A stretch of DNA of 64,000 nt from an uncultured Dokdonia sp. GTDB lineage: Bacteria > Bacteroidota > Bacteroidia > Flavobacteriales > Flavobacteriaceae. The stretch is from contig NZ_CANLOB010000002.1 of NCBI RefSeq assembly GCF_947492815.1, positions 310,001 through 374,000 of the forward strand, read 5' to 3'. The stretch's first letter is position 1; every line of letters begins with the position of its first letter. Below are positions 35,742 through 44,569 of this stretch, piece after piece. Both the position numbers and the translations under genes were made by a program. The notes under the pieces were generated by a model. It had not been told where the DNA came from. It ran no database searches and was given only the letters and a program-made list of their open reading frames with translations.

Positions 35742-36590
35742 TTACAATTTTATTACTTTTTGATTGCCTTGTGTAGGTAATTTTTTAAGCGTTACCTCTC
35801 TATTTATTTTTCTTGAAATTATAAGCCCTATAATCAATAATGGAAAAAATAAAAGAATAGAAGGTAATGCTCCTGCTATTTGATCGGTCAGGTTTTGTGT
35901 AATCACTTCAGAATTATTGTTTATGGCTGGTAAAGTTCTAAAAAGGAAAAAGAAATTGATAAGTCCATGTGTTATAGCTATTGGAATTAACTTATTTGTT
36001 TTTATTAATACCGACGCAAAAAATATTCCCATGAAAGTTGCAAAAATAACTTGGGCGATTACTTGAGGTATATTTTCATTTACAGATAAATTTATTAAAT
36101 GTGAAAGCCCAAAAAATAAAGCAGAGAAGAAAATACTTAGGAAGATACCATTTTTGTGGTAACGATATTTTTTGATAAAAAGTGGGATTAGCAATCCTCT
36201 AAAAATGAATTCTTCAGCAAAACCAACCATCATACAGGCTACAAAAAGTAATATGATATTACTGATTTGTACTTGAGTAATGTCATTGCCAATAAAAGAT
36301 AAAATTCCAAGAATAAAAAGATAAATAGGTATGCAGTTAAGAAGCTTGAAGGACCATTTGTCAGAATGAGAAAGACCACTTAATGAAAGTAAATTTACTT
36401 TTTTAATGCCTATCAAACCTACTGTAAAAAGAGCAGACATTTTTAATGCTAGAACAATATATTCAATTTGAAATTCTGAAAAATAATCTGTAGAAAATAA
36501 ACGATCTATTGGTAAGGAAAAGATAATGGCTATGTATAAAATTATGCCTAAAGCTGTAATAAAAGGATTGCTATTTTTGATTGAATACAT
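35742..36590 (-). CDS. CPBP-family intramembrane metalloprotease
   Basis: This 282-residue polytopic protein has the full CPBP signature: Glu126-Glu127 with Arg131 (AEEFIFRG), His164 (FFGLSHL) and His208/Asn212 (THGLIN). About eight membrane segments are visible. It is a probable Rce1-like protease of unknown substrate. It is transcribed alone. It differs from the window's first CPBP protein by lacking a zinc ribbon and by a longer N-terminal membrane part. Confidence 0.85.
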   Translation of the reverse strand: MYSIKNSNPFITALGIILYIAIIFSLPIDRLFSTDYFSEFQIEYIVLALKMSALFTVGLIGIKKVNLLSLSGLSHSDKWSFKLLNCIPIYLFILGILSFIGNDITQVQISNIILLFVACMMVGFAEEFIFRGLLIPLFIKKYRYHKNGIFLSIFFSALFFGLSHLINLSVNENIPQVIAQVIFATFMGIFFASVLIKTNKLIPIAITHGLINFFFLFRTLPAINNNSEVITQNLTDQIAGALPSILLFFPLLIIGLIISRKINREVTLKKLPTQGNQKVIKL

Positions 36591-36724
36591 ACGTCTTTTT
36601 TTGCAAGATTACCTTAAGTGGTATACTTATAAGACGTTGTTGTTTTAAAAAAGGTTGCCTGAGGTACAGAAATAAAACATATAAATGATAAAGTTATTTT
36701 CTATTAGATACTTAGGTTTCTGAG

Positions 36725-36792
36725 TACGCTTTCGCGAAAGCGTACTTGCGAGATTCATAACCATAAGAGATAGTATGGTGTTAAAGCGGATG
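36725..36792. repeat. Composite dispersed repeat, copy 3 (inverted)
   Basis: It begins with the perfect 20-mer (36725-36744), then continues CTTGCGAGATTCATAACC, the reverse complement of the shared interior, and ends near TTAAAGCGGATGCA. It lies between a CPBP gene and the 3' end of the T9SS metzincin gene. Confidence 0.85.
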
Positions 36793-36799
36793 CACCATA

Positions 36800-38602
36800 T
36801 TACCCTTTTATAAATCGTTTTATAACCGTGTTCGTTTGCGTATCTATTCGAAGAAAAAATACTCCTTTGGGTAATGTAGAAACAGATACGTTATTTAAAT
36901 CTACTTCTTGCAGAATCACTCTTTTTCCAGTAATGTCGTATACCTCAATTTTTGATAATTGAATTTCTTGAGGAGGTATAATACTAATGATATCTTGAAC
37001 AGGGTTAGGAATTATTTTAAATGTAGATAGAAATAAACCTTCATCTGTGATACTACAATCTTCAGAGAAAAATGTTTGAGCATCAATTTCCCATTGACTA
37101 TAAGGAGTCTCTCTATTATTTGCTCTAGTCGCATCATCTACTTGAATACAGTTGAGGTTAAGATTTGTGAGCGTCGAAAATGTTGTAATGTTATTAGTAT
37201 TTCCGTTTTGAATATTTAGGGCTGATAGATTGACGTTGGAAGCAATCAATGAGGTGAGCGCAGTGTTTGTTGAAAGATCAAGATCTGTAATTTCATTACC
37301 TACAGGAGTATCCAAATTGGCAATGTTTAATGTCTCTAATAGCAAATTGTTAGAAACATCAATATGGGTTAGGTTGTTGTCTTGAACGCTTAAAAAACGA
37401 AGTTGTGTATTAGATGAAATATCTAGACTTTCTAGCGATGTATGATCAGTAATCAGTGTCTCTAATGATTGATTTTTTGAGAGATGAATAAATGTAATCT
37501 CATTATTAAAACTACAGTTCAATGTTTGTAAAGCTGTAAAATCCTGAATTCCTGTAAGATCTTGTATATTTTCATTGCTTATGTCCAGGGAAGTTAATGT
37601 ATAAATATCGGCGGTGAGTACTTCTCCATTAAGAACGCCATCAGAATCAATACCTTGATTGATTAAAGATTGCTCAAAATTAGGATCAGGAATACGTGTT
37701 ATTCGGGTTTTCACAAATACATTATTAATATCTGCTACGATAGATTCATGCATTCTTATTTTTTGACCTGTTGAAAATATACTTCTACAAGAAAAAGCAA
37801 ATGCACTCATGTAATTTAAAATGTCTTCCTGAAATATCTCATAAGGAGTCCCTTCACAATCAGTTAGGTCTCCAATGTATAAACAATTTTCTTCATCTAA
37901 TTGAGTCTCTCTAATTTCAGGATTACCACTATACCTTGGGCAAGCGGCAGTATCTGCTACACGATCACCAGCTGTTGTAGCATTATAGTTTGGATCATTA
38001 AGATCTCTACTTACATGCTCACACGCTGTAGTATTAAAAAACTCTCTTGTGTGTAAAATAAAAAAATCGTGTGCTAATTCGTGGGTGAGTGTGTAATCAT
38101 TAAAATCACTTCGTTGTACAGCGCATATTGTACTATTAAATCTTGCCTCGCCACTCCCTGGACCATGATCTTCTGGGATATATACATTAAAAGAATGAGG
38201 ATTTATAAGACCGTTTTGTTTTGCATACGTTCCAATTTCTTGGAGATTAGCCCCAATATGATGTGCAGAAGAATTGAACGATTGGTTATCAAATCCTTCT
38301 AATCTAAAAAATATATTAAATGGATTAAAATCATCGTTTATTCGGGTCATTGCTTCCTGAACAGTTGTTTCATTAATAGTAGGAATGTTGCTGGCATCGT
38401 CATTATTAATTCCCCAGAAAAAAATAGTAAATGTAACTGGCTCAAAAGCGGCTAGAAAATCTTCATCCACAGAGCTGCTATAAACTCCTTCAATATCATC
38501 AGGAATTGACCCGCCCTCTAATAAAACACAAAGAAAATTGTCATTCTGAGCAATGATCATTAGAGGAAATAAAAAAATAATGTATGTTAAAAAGATCTTC
38601 AT
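36800..38602 (-). CDS. Secreted metzincin (M43-like) with leucine-rich repeats and T9SS sorting domain
   Basis: This 600-residue protein has a signal peptide (1-18), a metzincin-type zinc site HELAHDFFILH (His174, Glu175, His178, His184), and a Met-turn at Met265 in LNYMS. The metzincin consensus is HExxHxxGxxH; here the Gly is Phe181. A leucine-rich region of the SLDISxNxxL type spans about 310-480. The C-terminal about 75 residues (FKIIPNPVQDIISI ... TVIKRFIKG) are a T9SS sorting domain. It is most likely an exported protease of the pappalysin type; the missing glycine leaves some doubt about activity. Confidence 0.8.
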   Translation of the reverse strand: MKIFLTYIIFLFPLMIIAQNDNFLCVLLEGGSIPDDIEGVYSSSVDEDFLAAFEPVTFTIFFWGINNDDASNIPTINETTVQEAMTRINDDFNPFNIFFRLEGFDNQSFNSSAHHIGANLQEIGTYAKQNGLINPHSFNVYIPEDHGPGSGEARFNSTICAVQRSDFNDYTLTHELAHDFFILHTREFFNTTACEHVSRDLNDPNYNATTAGDRVADTAACPRYSGNPEIRETQLDEENCLYIGDLTDCEGTPYEIFQEDILNYMSAFAFSCRSIFSTGQKIRMHESIVADINNVFVKTRITRIPDPNFEQSLINQGIDSDGVLNGEVLTADIYTLTSLDISNENIQDLTGIQDFTALQTLNCSFNNEITFIHLSKNQSLETLITDHTSLESLDISSNTQLRFLSVQDNNLTHIDVSNNLLLETLNIANLDTPVGNEITDLDLSTNTALTSLIASNVNLSALNIQNGNTNNITTFSTLTNLNLNCIQVDDATRANNRETPYSQWEIDAQTFFSEDCSITDEGLFLSTFKIIPNPVQDIISIIPPQEIQLSKIEVYDITGKRVILQEVDLNNVSVSTLPKGVFFLRIDTQTNTVIKRFIKG

Positions 38603-38784
38603 TTATAAAAAAATAAGTCGGCTTTCGAATCATTAATTTACAGAATACCTAGCTAAAATGAACGATACATAGATTTGGAGTGCCAATTTGCGTAAGTGTG
38701 TTTCTATTTTGTGTTCATAGATTAGTCTTGCTAGTAGGTAAGAGAGCATATAGTTTTGCTTAATGTTTAAGAAGTCTTAAAGGC

Positions 38785-38815
38785 TTTGTACTTCATACTT
38801 TAAGCGGTATCTTTG
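38785..38815 (+). promoter_or_regulatory. Promoter of the Fe-S cluster operon
   Basis: TTTG at 38785-38788 and TATCTTTG at 38808-38815 are separated by 19 bases, a full match to the Bacteroidota sigma-A consensus TTTG-N19-TAnnTTTG. The predicted start of transcription is about 50 bases before the apbC ATG at 38877. Confidence 0.75.
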
Positions 38816-38876
38816 CGTTTAGAATTAGTCTAAGTAAGATTTAATGATTTTAGGCAATTCCTTTTTAAAAAAAGAA

Positions 38877-40013
38877 ATGAAACTGAATAAGAAAGACATC
38901 CTAGAAGCATTACGAACAATAACAGTTCCTGGTGCTGGAGAAAATATGGTAGATAGTGGTGCCGTAACCAATGTTCTTACGTTTGGAGATGAGGTTATTG
39001 TAGATATTACTATTAAAAACCCAACATTACAAGCGCGTAAAAAAACAGAGGTTGAGATTATGAAGGCTATCCATGATAAGGTGGAGCAAAAAGCCCAAGT
39101 AAAAGTAAATCTAAAAGTAGATGCCCCTGCTCCTAAGGAAAAGGTGGAGATTAAAGGAAAACAGATTCCTGGAATTAAAAATATTGTTGCTATAGCTTCT
39201 GGAAAAGGAGGGGTTGGTAAATCTACTACCACAGCAAATATTGCGGTAAGCCTATCTGAAATGGGCTTTAAAGTAGGTGTGTTAGATGCTGATATATACG
39301 GACCTTCTATTCCTATTATGTTTGATGTGCCTCATGAGCGTCCACTTTCTGTAAATGTAGATGGTAAATCTAAAATGAAACCTGTAGAGAGTTATGGGGT
39401 GAAGGTATTATCTATTGGCTTTTTTACAAAACCAGATCAGGCAGTAGTCTGGAGAGGACCTATGGCTGCAAAGGCATTAAATCAAATGATTTTTGATGCC
39501 GCTTGGGGAGAATTAGATTTCTTATTATTAGACTTGCCTCCAGGCACAGGAGATATTCATTTAAGTATCATGCAGTCATTACCAATTACAGGAGCTGTAA
39601 TTGTGAGCACTCCACAAACAGTAGCACTTGCAGATGCCAAAAAAGGAGTCGCAATGTTCCAGCAAGAAAGTATTAATGTACCTGTATTAGGTATTGTGGA
39701 AAATATGGCATACTTCACTCCAGAAGAACTGCCAGATAATAAGTACTATATCTTCGGAAAAGAAGGTGCAAAACACTTAGCTGAAGACCTTGATGTACGA
39801 TTATTGGGAGAGATTCCTTTAGTGCAAAGTATAAGAGAAGCAGGAGACGTTGGACGTCCAGCAGCATTACAGTCTGGGTCGCCACTATCTGAAGCTTATG
39901 AAGTACTTACTAGAAATGTAGTAGAAGAGACAGTGCGACGTAATAAAAGTTTGCCTCCTACAGAAGTAATTAAAATAACAACAATGGCAGGATGTAGTGC
40001 CGTTAAAAACTAG
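38877..40013 (+). CDS. apbC: Mrp/NBP35-family Fe-S cluster carrier ATPase
   Basis: This 378-residue protein has an N-terminal DUF59/MIP18-like domain (1-85) followed by a P-loop ATPase with SGKGGVGKST near residue 106 and DADIYGPSIP. Mrp/ApbC proteins bind and deliver [4Fe-4S] clusters. The CxxC pair normally found after VENM is missing here (VENMAYFTPEELPDNKYY), with only one cysteine near the C-terminus (AGCSAVKN); I recall the same gap in other Bacteroidota members. I prefer ATG 38877 to the upstream ATG at 38844. The nifU gene follows 3 bp downstream. Confidence 0.9.
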   Translation: MKLNKKDILEALRTITVPGAGENMVDSGAVTNVLTFGDEVIVDITIKNPTLQARKKTEVEIMKAIHDKVEQKAQVKVNLKVDAPAPKEKVEIKGKQIPGIKNIVAIASGKGGVGKSTTTANIAVSLSEMGFKVGVLDADIYGPSIPIMFDVPHERPLSVNVDGKSKMKPVESYGVKVLSIGFFTKPDQAVVWRGPMAAKALNQMIFDAAWGELDFLLLDLPPGTGDIHLSIMQSLPITGAVIVSTPQTVALADAKKGVAMFQQESINVPVLGIVENMAYFTPEELPDNKYYIFGKEGAKHLAEDLDVRLLGEIPLVQSIREAGDVGRPAALQSGSPLSEAYEVLTRNVVEETVRRNKSLPPTEVIKITTMAGCSAVKN

Positions 40014-40016
40014 GGT

Positions 40017-40259
40017 ATGACAGATCAGGAATTAACTCAGAAAGTAGAAGAGGCACTTGAAGAAATCAGACCATTTCTCCAAAGTGATGGAGGTGATATT
40101 ACATTACTCGGTATTGAAGAAGGTAAGACAGTTCGCGTACAATTAGAAGGGGCTTGTGTAGGATGTTCTGTAAATCAAATGACACTCAAAAGTGGCGTAG
40201 AAATGACAATAAAGAAACACGCACCTCAGATAGAAAGTGTGATTAATGTAGCGTCTTAA
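40017..40259 (+). CDS. NifU C-terminal-domain Fe-S scaffold protein
   Basis: This 80-residue single-domain protein has SDGGDITLLGI and CVGC (Cys47, Cys50), the NifU/NfuA cluster-binding motif. As a dimer such proteins hold one [4Fe-4S] cluster for transfer. It sits 3 bp after the Mrp gene, and Nfu-Mrp pairs are a common arrangement for cluster assembly and delivery. The composite repeat then interrupts the region before the FNR gene. Confidence 0.92.
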   Translation: MTDQELTQKVEEALEEIRPFLQSDGGDITLLGIEEGKTVRVQLEGACVGCSVNQMTLKSGVEMTIKKHAPQIESVINVAS

Positions 40260-40286
40260 ATTTCTTATAATATAGTGTTTGTAAAT

Positions 40287-40353
40287 CCGCTTTCGCGAAA
40301 TCGAACTAGTGAGATTCAAGACCAAAAGGGAGAGTGTAACGATAAAGCGTACT
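40287..40353. repeat. Composite dispersed repeat, copy 4 (inverted)
   Basis: This copy begins CCGCTTTCGCGAAATCG, carries the shared interior (GTGAGATTCAAGACCAAAAG) and ends TAAAGCGTAC. It separates nifU from the FNR gene and lies in the middle of an otherwise tight cluster. Confidence 0.85.
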
Positions 40354-40365
40354 TAACAAAAATCA

Positions 40366-41418
40366 ATGATTAAAACAGATATACTTATCATAGGTGCAGG
40401 TCCTACAGGACTCTTTGCTGTTTTTGAAGCTGGACTTTTAAAGTTAAAATGTCATCTTATTGATGCCTTACCACAACCAGGTGGGCAATGCTCAGAAATC
40501 TATCCTAAAAAACCTATTTATGATATTCCTGCATTTCCAGAAGTACTAGCAGGAGATTTGGTTGATAATCTCATGAAACAAATTGAGCCTTTCCAACCAG
40601 GTTTTACATTAGGTGAGCGTGCACAAACCATAGAAAAACAAGATGATGATACCTTTATAGTTACCACCAATAAAGGAACAAAACATCACGCGCCTGTCGT
40701 AGCAATAGCAGGAGGTTTAGGGAGTTTTGAACCTCGTAAGCCTATTTTAGAGAATATTACTCAGTTTGAAGATAAAGGAGTCGAATATATCATTAGAGAT
40801 CCAGAAATCTATAGAGATAAAAAAGTCATTATAGCTGGAGGTGGTGATAGTGCATTAGATTGGAGTATCTTCTTGTCTAGTGTGGCTAGTGAAGTTACTT
40901 TAGTACACCGTCGTAATGAGTTTAGAGGAGCGTTAGATAGTGTTGAGAAAGTTCAAGAGTTAAAAAATCAAGGAAAGATTACTTTAATTACCCCTGCAGA
41001 AATTACAGCACTTTCAGGAAATGAACATCTAGAGAGTGTCACTGTAAAAAGAGGTGAAGAAGAAAAAGAAATTGAAGTAGATCATTTTATTCCGTTGTTT
41101 GGATTAGCGCCTAAATTAGGACCTATCGCAGACTGGGGTCTTGAGATCGAAAAAAACGCCATTAAAGTAAATAATAGTTTAGATTATCAAACTAATATCC
41201 CTGGTATTTATGCTATTGGAGATGTAAATACCTATCCAGGAAAGTTAAAACTTATTCTTTGTGGTTTTCACGAAGCTACACTCATGTGTCAGAGTGCCTA
41301 CCAACGTATTTTTCCAGATAAGCGATATGTGATGAAGTATACGACTGTTGGTGGAGTTACAGGATTTGATGGTAGTAAAAAAGAAGCGCCCAAAGCTGTC
41401 ATTAAAGCCATAGAGTAA
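40366..41418 (+). CDS. Ferredoxin-NADP reductase, thioredoxin-reductase-like
   Basis: This 350-residue flavoprotein has two Rossmann motifs: IIGAGPTGLFAVFEAG for FAD and IIAGGGDSALDW for NAD(P)H. The redox CxxC of thioredoxin reductase is absent, and the C-terminal part has TNIPGIYAIGDVNTYPGKLKLI. These traits match the TrxR-like ferredoxin-NADP reductases of Bacillus and Chlorobium type. A [2Fe-2S] ferredoxin is two genes downstream, so this enzyme probably reduces or oxidises it. The stop overlaps the next ATG (TAATG). Confidence 0.9.
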   Translation: MIKTDILIIGAGPTGLFAVFEAGLLKLKCHLIDALPQPGGQCSEIYPKKPIYDIPAFPEVLAGDLVDNLMKQIEPFQPGFTLGERAQTIEKQDDDTFIVTTNKGTKHHAPVVAIAGGLGSFEPRKPILENITQFEDKGVEYIIRDPEIYRDKKVIIAGGGDSALDWSIFLSSVASEVTLVHRRNEFRGALDSVEKVQELKNQGKITLITPAEITALSGNEHLESVTVKRGEEEKEIEVDHFIPLFGLAPKLGPIADWGLEIEKNAIKVNNSLDYQTNIPGIYAIGDVNTYPGKLKLILCGFHEATLMCQSAYQRIFPDKRYVMKYTTVGGVTGFDGSKKEAPKAVIKAIE

Positions 41419-41639
41419 TGGAGGGCTATGTTAGTGTAAGCAGTATTATAGGTTTTTTTGTTATTGTTCTTATTTTAGGATGCTTACTACATTTTGCACT
41501 CTCAAAGACGGATATATATATGAGAAAAGTTCAATCTAAAGGACTTTTGTCAAAATTCTTATATTTCGCTGTACTTTTAATAATGCTCTATATGCTATTG
41601 TTAGTTATTTTTGGGATTATTAAACTAATAGGTATTTAA
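41418..41639 (+). CDS. Small membrane protein between FNR and ferredoxin
   Basis: This 73-residue protein has two hydrophobic segments (about 7-27 and 47-71) and a short basic loop (SKTDIYMRKVQSKG). It overlaps the FNR stop by one base and ends one base before the ferredoxin start, so it is translated with them. I do not recognise the family. It could anchor the reductase or ferredoxin to the inner membrane, which is inference from position. Confidence 0.75.
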   Translation: MEGYVSVSSIIGFFVIVLILGCLLHFALSKTDIYMRKVQSKGLLSKFLYFAVLLIMLYMLLLVIFGIIKLIGI

Positions 41640-41640
41640 C

Positions 41641-41970
41641 ATGTCAGATATCACCATACATATTACAGATAGAGAAGGTGCTACCCATACAGTAGAAGCG
41701 CCTACAGATATGAATATGAATCTTATGGAAATTGTGCGTTCTTATGAACTTGCACCAGAAGGTACTATTGGTGTTTGTGGAGGAATGGCAATGTGTGCTT
41801 CTTGTCAATGTTATGTAGAAAGTGATCACGTATTGCCAGAAATATCTGATGATGAAGATGCTATGCTTGCTGAAGCGTTTTACGTAGAAGACAACAGCCG
41901 ACTTGGCTGTCAGATACATATGCATCCTGTATTAGATGGTCTTAAAGTGCGTTTGGCTCCAGAAAGCTAA
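41641..41970 (+). CDS. [2Fe-2S] ferredoxin, adrenodoxin type
   Basis: This 109-residue protein has cluster ligands Cys46, Cys52, Cys55 and Cys90 (VCGGMAMCASC ... RLGCQI). An extra Cys57 is present. Adrenodoxin-type ferredoxins carry electrons to Fe-S assembly or oxygenases. Downstream of the FNR-like reductase and the small membrane protein in one operon, it probably receives electrons from the reductase and may serve Fe-S cluster assembly, given the Mrp/Nfu genes just upstream. Confidence 0.9.
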   Translation: MSDITIHITDREGATHTVEAPTDMNMNLMEIVRSYELAPEGTIGVCGGMAMCASCQCYVESDHVLPEISDDEDAMLAEAFYVEDNSRLGCQIHMHPVLDGLKVRLAPES

Positions 41971-42098
41971 TCGGGATAATTATGCCAGTTTTTATATAGA
42001 TAAACTGTAAATGTCAAGTCCTGGTGTTAGTTTAGTTCTTTGATTTTAGGATGTTTAAATACATTTTGTATATTTAATAACATTAACAGCCCCAAACT

Positions 42099-43184
42099 AT
42101 GAATACAGTATATAAATGCATACTTGCATTTATGCTATTTACTTTACATGCTTCTATAGCTCAAGAATCAAAAGTAGATAGTTTAAAATTACTTCTAGAG
42201 GAGATAGAATATCCTATAGAAAAAACGAATCTATACAATGAAATTGCGATTTCTTTTTATACTTCCCAATTGTATAATGATAGTGCCTATTACTACAATG
42301 AAAAAGCATATCAAATAGCAAAAGAATATAGCCTTCCCGATAAAGAAGGAAGAGCCTTGTTTAATTTTGGTTTAATACAAACTGAGATAGGAGAGACTAA
42401 TCTAGCTATTGAAAATTATATAAAAGCATTATTCATTTTTGAAAGACTTAAAGATTCACGTAATATTAGTGTGATTAATAGTAGTATTGCTGCCTTGTAC
42501 TTTTCAGAAGAAAAATATGAGAAGGCCATTACTTTTTTTGAAAAAGCAATAGAAATATCTACTATAGATAAAGATAGTATTGGAATGACTATTGACTATG
42601 TAAACTTAGGGGCATCAGAATATAAAGCAGGGAAATATAAATCTGCAAAAGAGCATTTAGAATTTGCAGAGCAACTCGCTAAGAAAAAAGGATTAGATTA
42701 TTCTTCATTGCATATATCATATGCAAATACATTGTTTGCATTACAAAATATAGATAGTGCAATGGTAGAAGCAACAATAGGCCTGTCTCTTGCTAAAAAA
42801 GAAAATGATATTAAAAGTATTTCTGAAGCTTCAGACTTGCTTCATCGTATTGAAAGTAGTAAAGAAAATTATAAAGACGCATTACTACATTATAAACGCT
42901 TTGTAATGTATGAAGATAGTTTGAGTGTTGCTAAAGATGAGCATGTCATTGAGATGTTAAAGTTAAATGCAGATATACGAAGTAAAGAAGAGTCTATTAC
43001 TCGTATGAAACAAAAAGAAAAATACTTAAGCATTATATATGTACTAGTCGCTATTGGAATTGTACTGCTTGTTTTCTTAATATCCAGACAGATGAAAGTG
43101 TCTAAAATGACACAAGAAATTCACAGTATTCAAACAAAACTTGTAGGTGAAGAACTTGAAGAACGAAGCCTACGAAATGAATAG
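42099..43184 (+). CDS. TPR membrane protein without output domain (A)
   Basis: This 361-residue protein has a signal peptide (about 1-21), tetratricopeptide repeats (about 55-265, for example SVINSSIAALYFSEEKYEKA), one membrane segment near 308-326 and a short helical cytoplasmic tail ending ELEERSLRNE. Larger Bacteroidota relatives continue after this helix into a HTH or kinase domain; this one stops about 35 residues after the membrane. A membrane AraC-type regulator starts 49 bp downstream, so the two may form a split sensor and regulator. That is inference. Confidence 0.75.
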   Translation: MNTVYKCILAFMLFTLHASIAQESKVDSLKLLLEEIEYPIEKTNLYNEIAISFYTSQLYNDSAYYYNEKAYQIAKEYSLPDKEGRALFNFGLIQTEIGETNLAIENYIKALFIFERLKDSRNISVINSSIAALYFSEEKYEKAITFFEKAIEISTIDKDSIGMTIDYVNLGASEYKAGKYKSAKEHLEFAEQLAKKKGLDYSSLHISYANTLFALQNIDSAMVEATIGLSLAKKENDIKSISEASDLLHRIESSKENYKDALLHYKRFVMYEDSLSVAKDEHVIEMLKLNADIRSKEESITRMKQKEKYLSIIYVLVAIGIVLLVFLISRQMKVSKMTQEIHSIQTKLVGEELEERSLRNE

Positions 43185-43220
43185 TAATTTCTAATTATTT
43201 ATCTATATCAAAGATTTTTA

Positions 43221-43228
43221 TAACTTTG
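43221..43228 (+). promoter_or_regulatory. -7 element close to the AraC-family start
   Basis: TAACTTTG fits TAnnTTTG but ends only 4 bases before the GTG start at 43233, so the message would be leaderless or start at a later codon. Confidence 0.35.
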
Positions 43229-43232
43229 AATA

Positions 43233-44423
43233 GTGTTGATCAACTTCCTTATAGAATTTCCTAATTTTAACTTGTTTAGTACACCACTTCTCATTTTGGT
43301 GATTCAAGGACTCGTTTTTGCGTTTTTACTATTTGGTAAATACAAGAAGAAAAAGAGTATATCTTATTTGATTTTAGCGTTTATTCTGCTTATCACTTGT
43401 TACCATCGTACCACCTATACTATAGGATTTATGGATTGGTATGATACATATAGGAATACAAAAATCAACTATTATCTAGTTAGCTTTGGGCTTATCGCCG
43501 TTCCACTTATTTATTTTTATGTAAAGAGTATTACAGTTTCTGATTTTAGATTTAAAAGACAACACCTATGGCATTTTATACCAGGGATTATTTATTTTTT
43601 AATTAAAGCTATTATTCTTGTATACGACGCTAATCAGCCAGGATTTTCAGAAACACAAAATGGATATTTAGTCCAGAATTTCCAATGGAAATACGTAGAC
43701 CCATTTCAGTCTTTGTTTTCTTACATTCAAATGTTGGTATATATTGTCCTGACATTACAGTTATATGTAACGTATCGTAAAAATATCCAACAATATTTTT
43801 CAAATACATATACATTAGAGCTTAATTGGATACGTAACTTTTTATTAATATATACATTACTGTTTGTATATGATATTGGACAGACATTGGTAGATATGAC
43901 CATTACAGAGTTGAGTTGGATTCAGAAATGGTGGCTACAGTTTCTGAATGCACTTGCTATTATTTACATAGGGATAAAAGGATATATAACCGATACAGAT
44001 AAGCTTAAAGGATTGGGTTTTAATGCATCGACGGCAGTTGCTTTTAACTCAACTCCTAAAGATGTTAAGGAATCACTTTCTGAAGAGTTAGAAAGGAATA
44101 AACAAACTGTGAGTGGTTATTTTGATAAAGAAAAACCCTATTTAGATCCGGATTTAAATTTAATTACGCTTTCGCGAAAGCTAAACATGTCTCGTTCCCA
44201 ATTATCTGAAGTAATTAATGAAGGATTTGGAAAAAACTTTAATGATTTTGTGAATACCTATCGCGTAGAAGCAGTAAAACAAATGTTACAGAATGGAAAA
44301 CAAGAGCGATTATCGCTCCTAGGTATTGCACTTGAGTGTGGTTTCAATAGTAAGGCTACATTTAATCGTGTTTTTAAGAAGCTTACGCAAACTTCACCTA
44401 CGGAATATCTTAAATCTCTTTAA
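43233..44423 (+). CDS. Membrane-bound AraC-family transcriptional regulator
   Basis: This 396-residue protein has about seven hydrophobic segments in residues 15-245 and a cytoplasmic AraC-type double helix-turn-helix at about 295-396 (LSRKLNMSRSQLSEVINEGFGKNFNDFVNTYRVEA ... ALECGFNSKATFNRVFKKLTQTSPTEYLKSL). Such membrane AraC proteins are common in Flavobacteriaceae and probably link a membrane signal to transcription. The start GTG at 43233 is uncertain. In the first HTH the dispersed palindrome supplies the codons for TLSRK, right at a helix start. It ends at a strong terminator. Confidence 0.85.
   Translation: MLINFLIEFPNFNLFSTPLLILVIQGLVFAFLLFGKYKKKKSISYLILAFILLITCYHRTTYTIGFMDWYDTYRNTKINYYLVSFGLIAVPLIYFYVKSITVSDFRFKRQHLWHFIPGIIYFLIKAIILVYDANQPGFSETQNGYLVQNFQWKYVDPFQSLFSYIQMLVYIVLTLQLYVTYRKNIQQYFSNTYTLELNWIRNFLLIYTLLFVYDIGQTLVDMTITELSWIQKWWLQFLNALAIIYIGIKGYITDTDKLKGLGFNASTAVAFNSTPKDVKESLSEELERNKQTVSGYFDKEKPYLDPDLNLITLSRKLNMSRSQLSEVINEGFGKNFNDFVNTYRVEAVKQMLQNGKQERLSLLGIALECGFNSKATFNRVFKKLTQTSPTEYLKSL
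44165..44181. repeat. Dispersed palindrome inside the AraC-family gene
   Basis: TACGCTTTCGCGAAAGC is read in frame as ITLSRK, the start of the DNA-binding domain. Confidence 0.85.
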
Positions 44424-44465
44424 AATAGGAGTTTACAGCAAATATTTACTTTTTTTAAATACAAA

Positions 44466-44500
44466 ATAAGACGACTCAAATCGTATTTGAGTCGTCTTAT
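44466..44500 (+). terminator. Terminator of the AraC-family gene
   Basis: A 16-bp stem ATAAGACGACTCAAAT (44466-44481) / ATTTGAGTCGTCTTAT (44485-44500) with a 3-base loop lies 42 bases past the stop. Confidence 0.8.
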
Positions 44501-44569
44501 TACGTTTTGAAGCGTGAGAAATAACTATCGGTTGCATTTTTGACCTGTCGAATCAAAAGAACGATCGTT

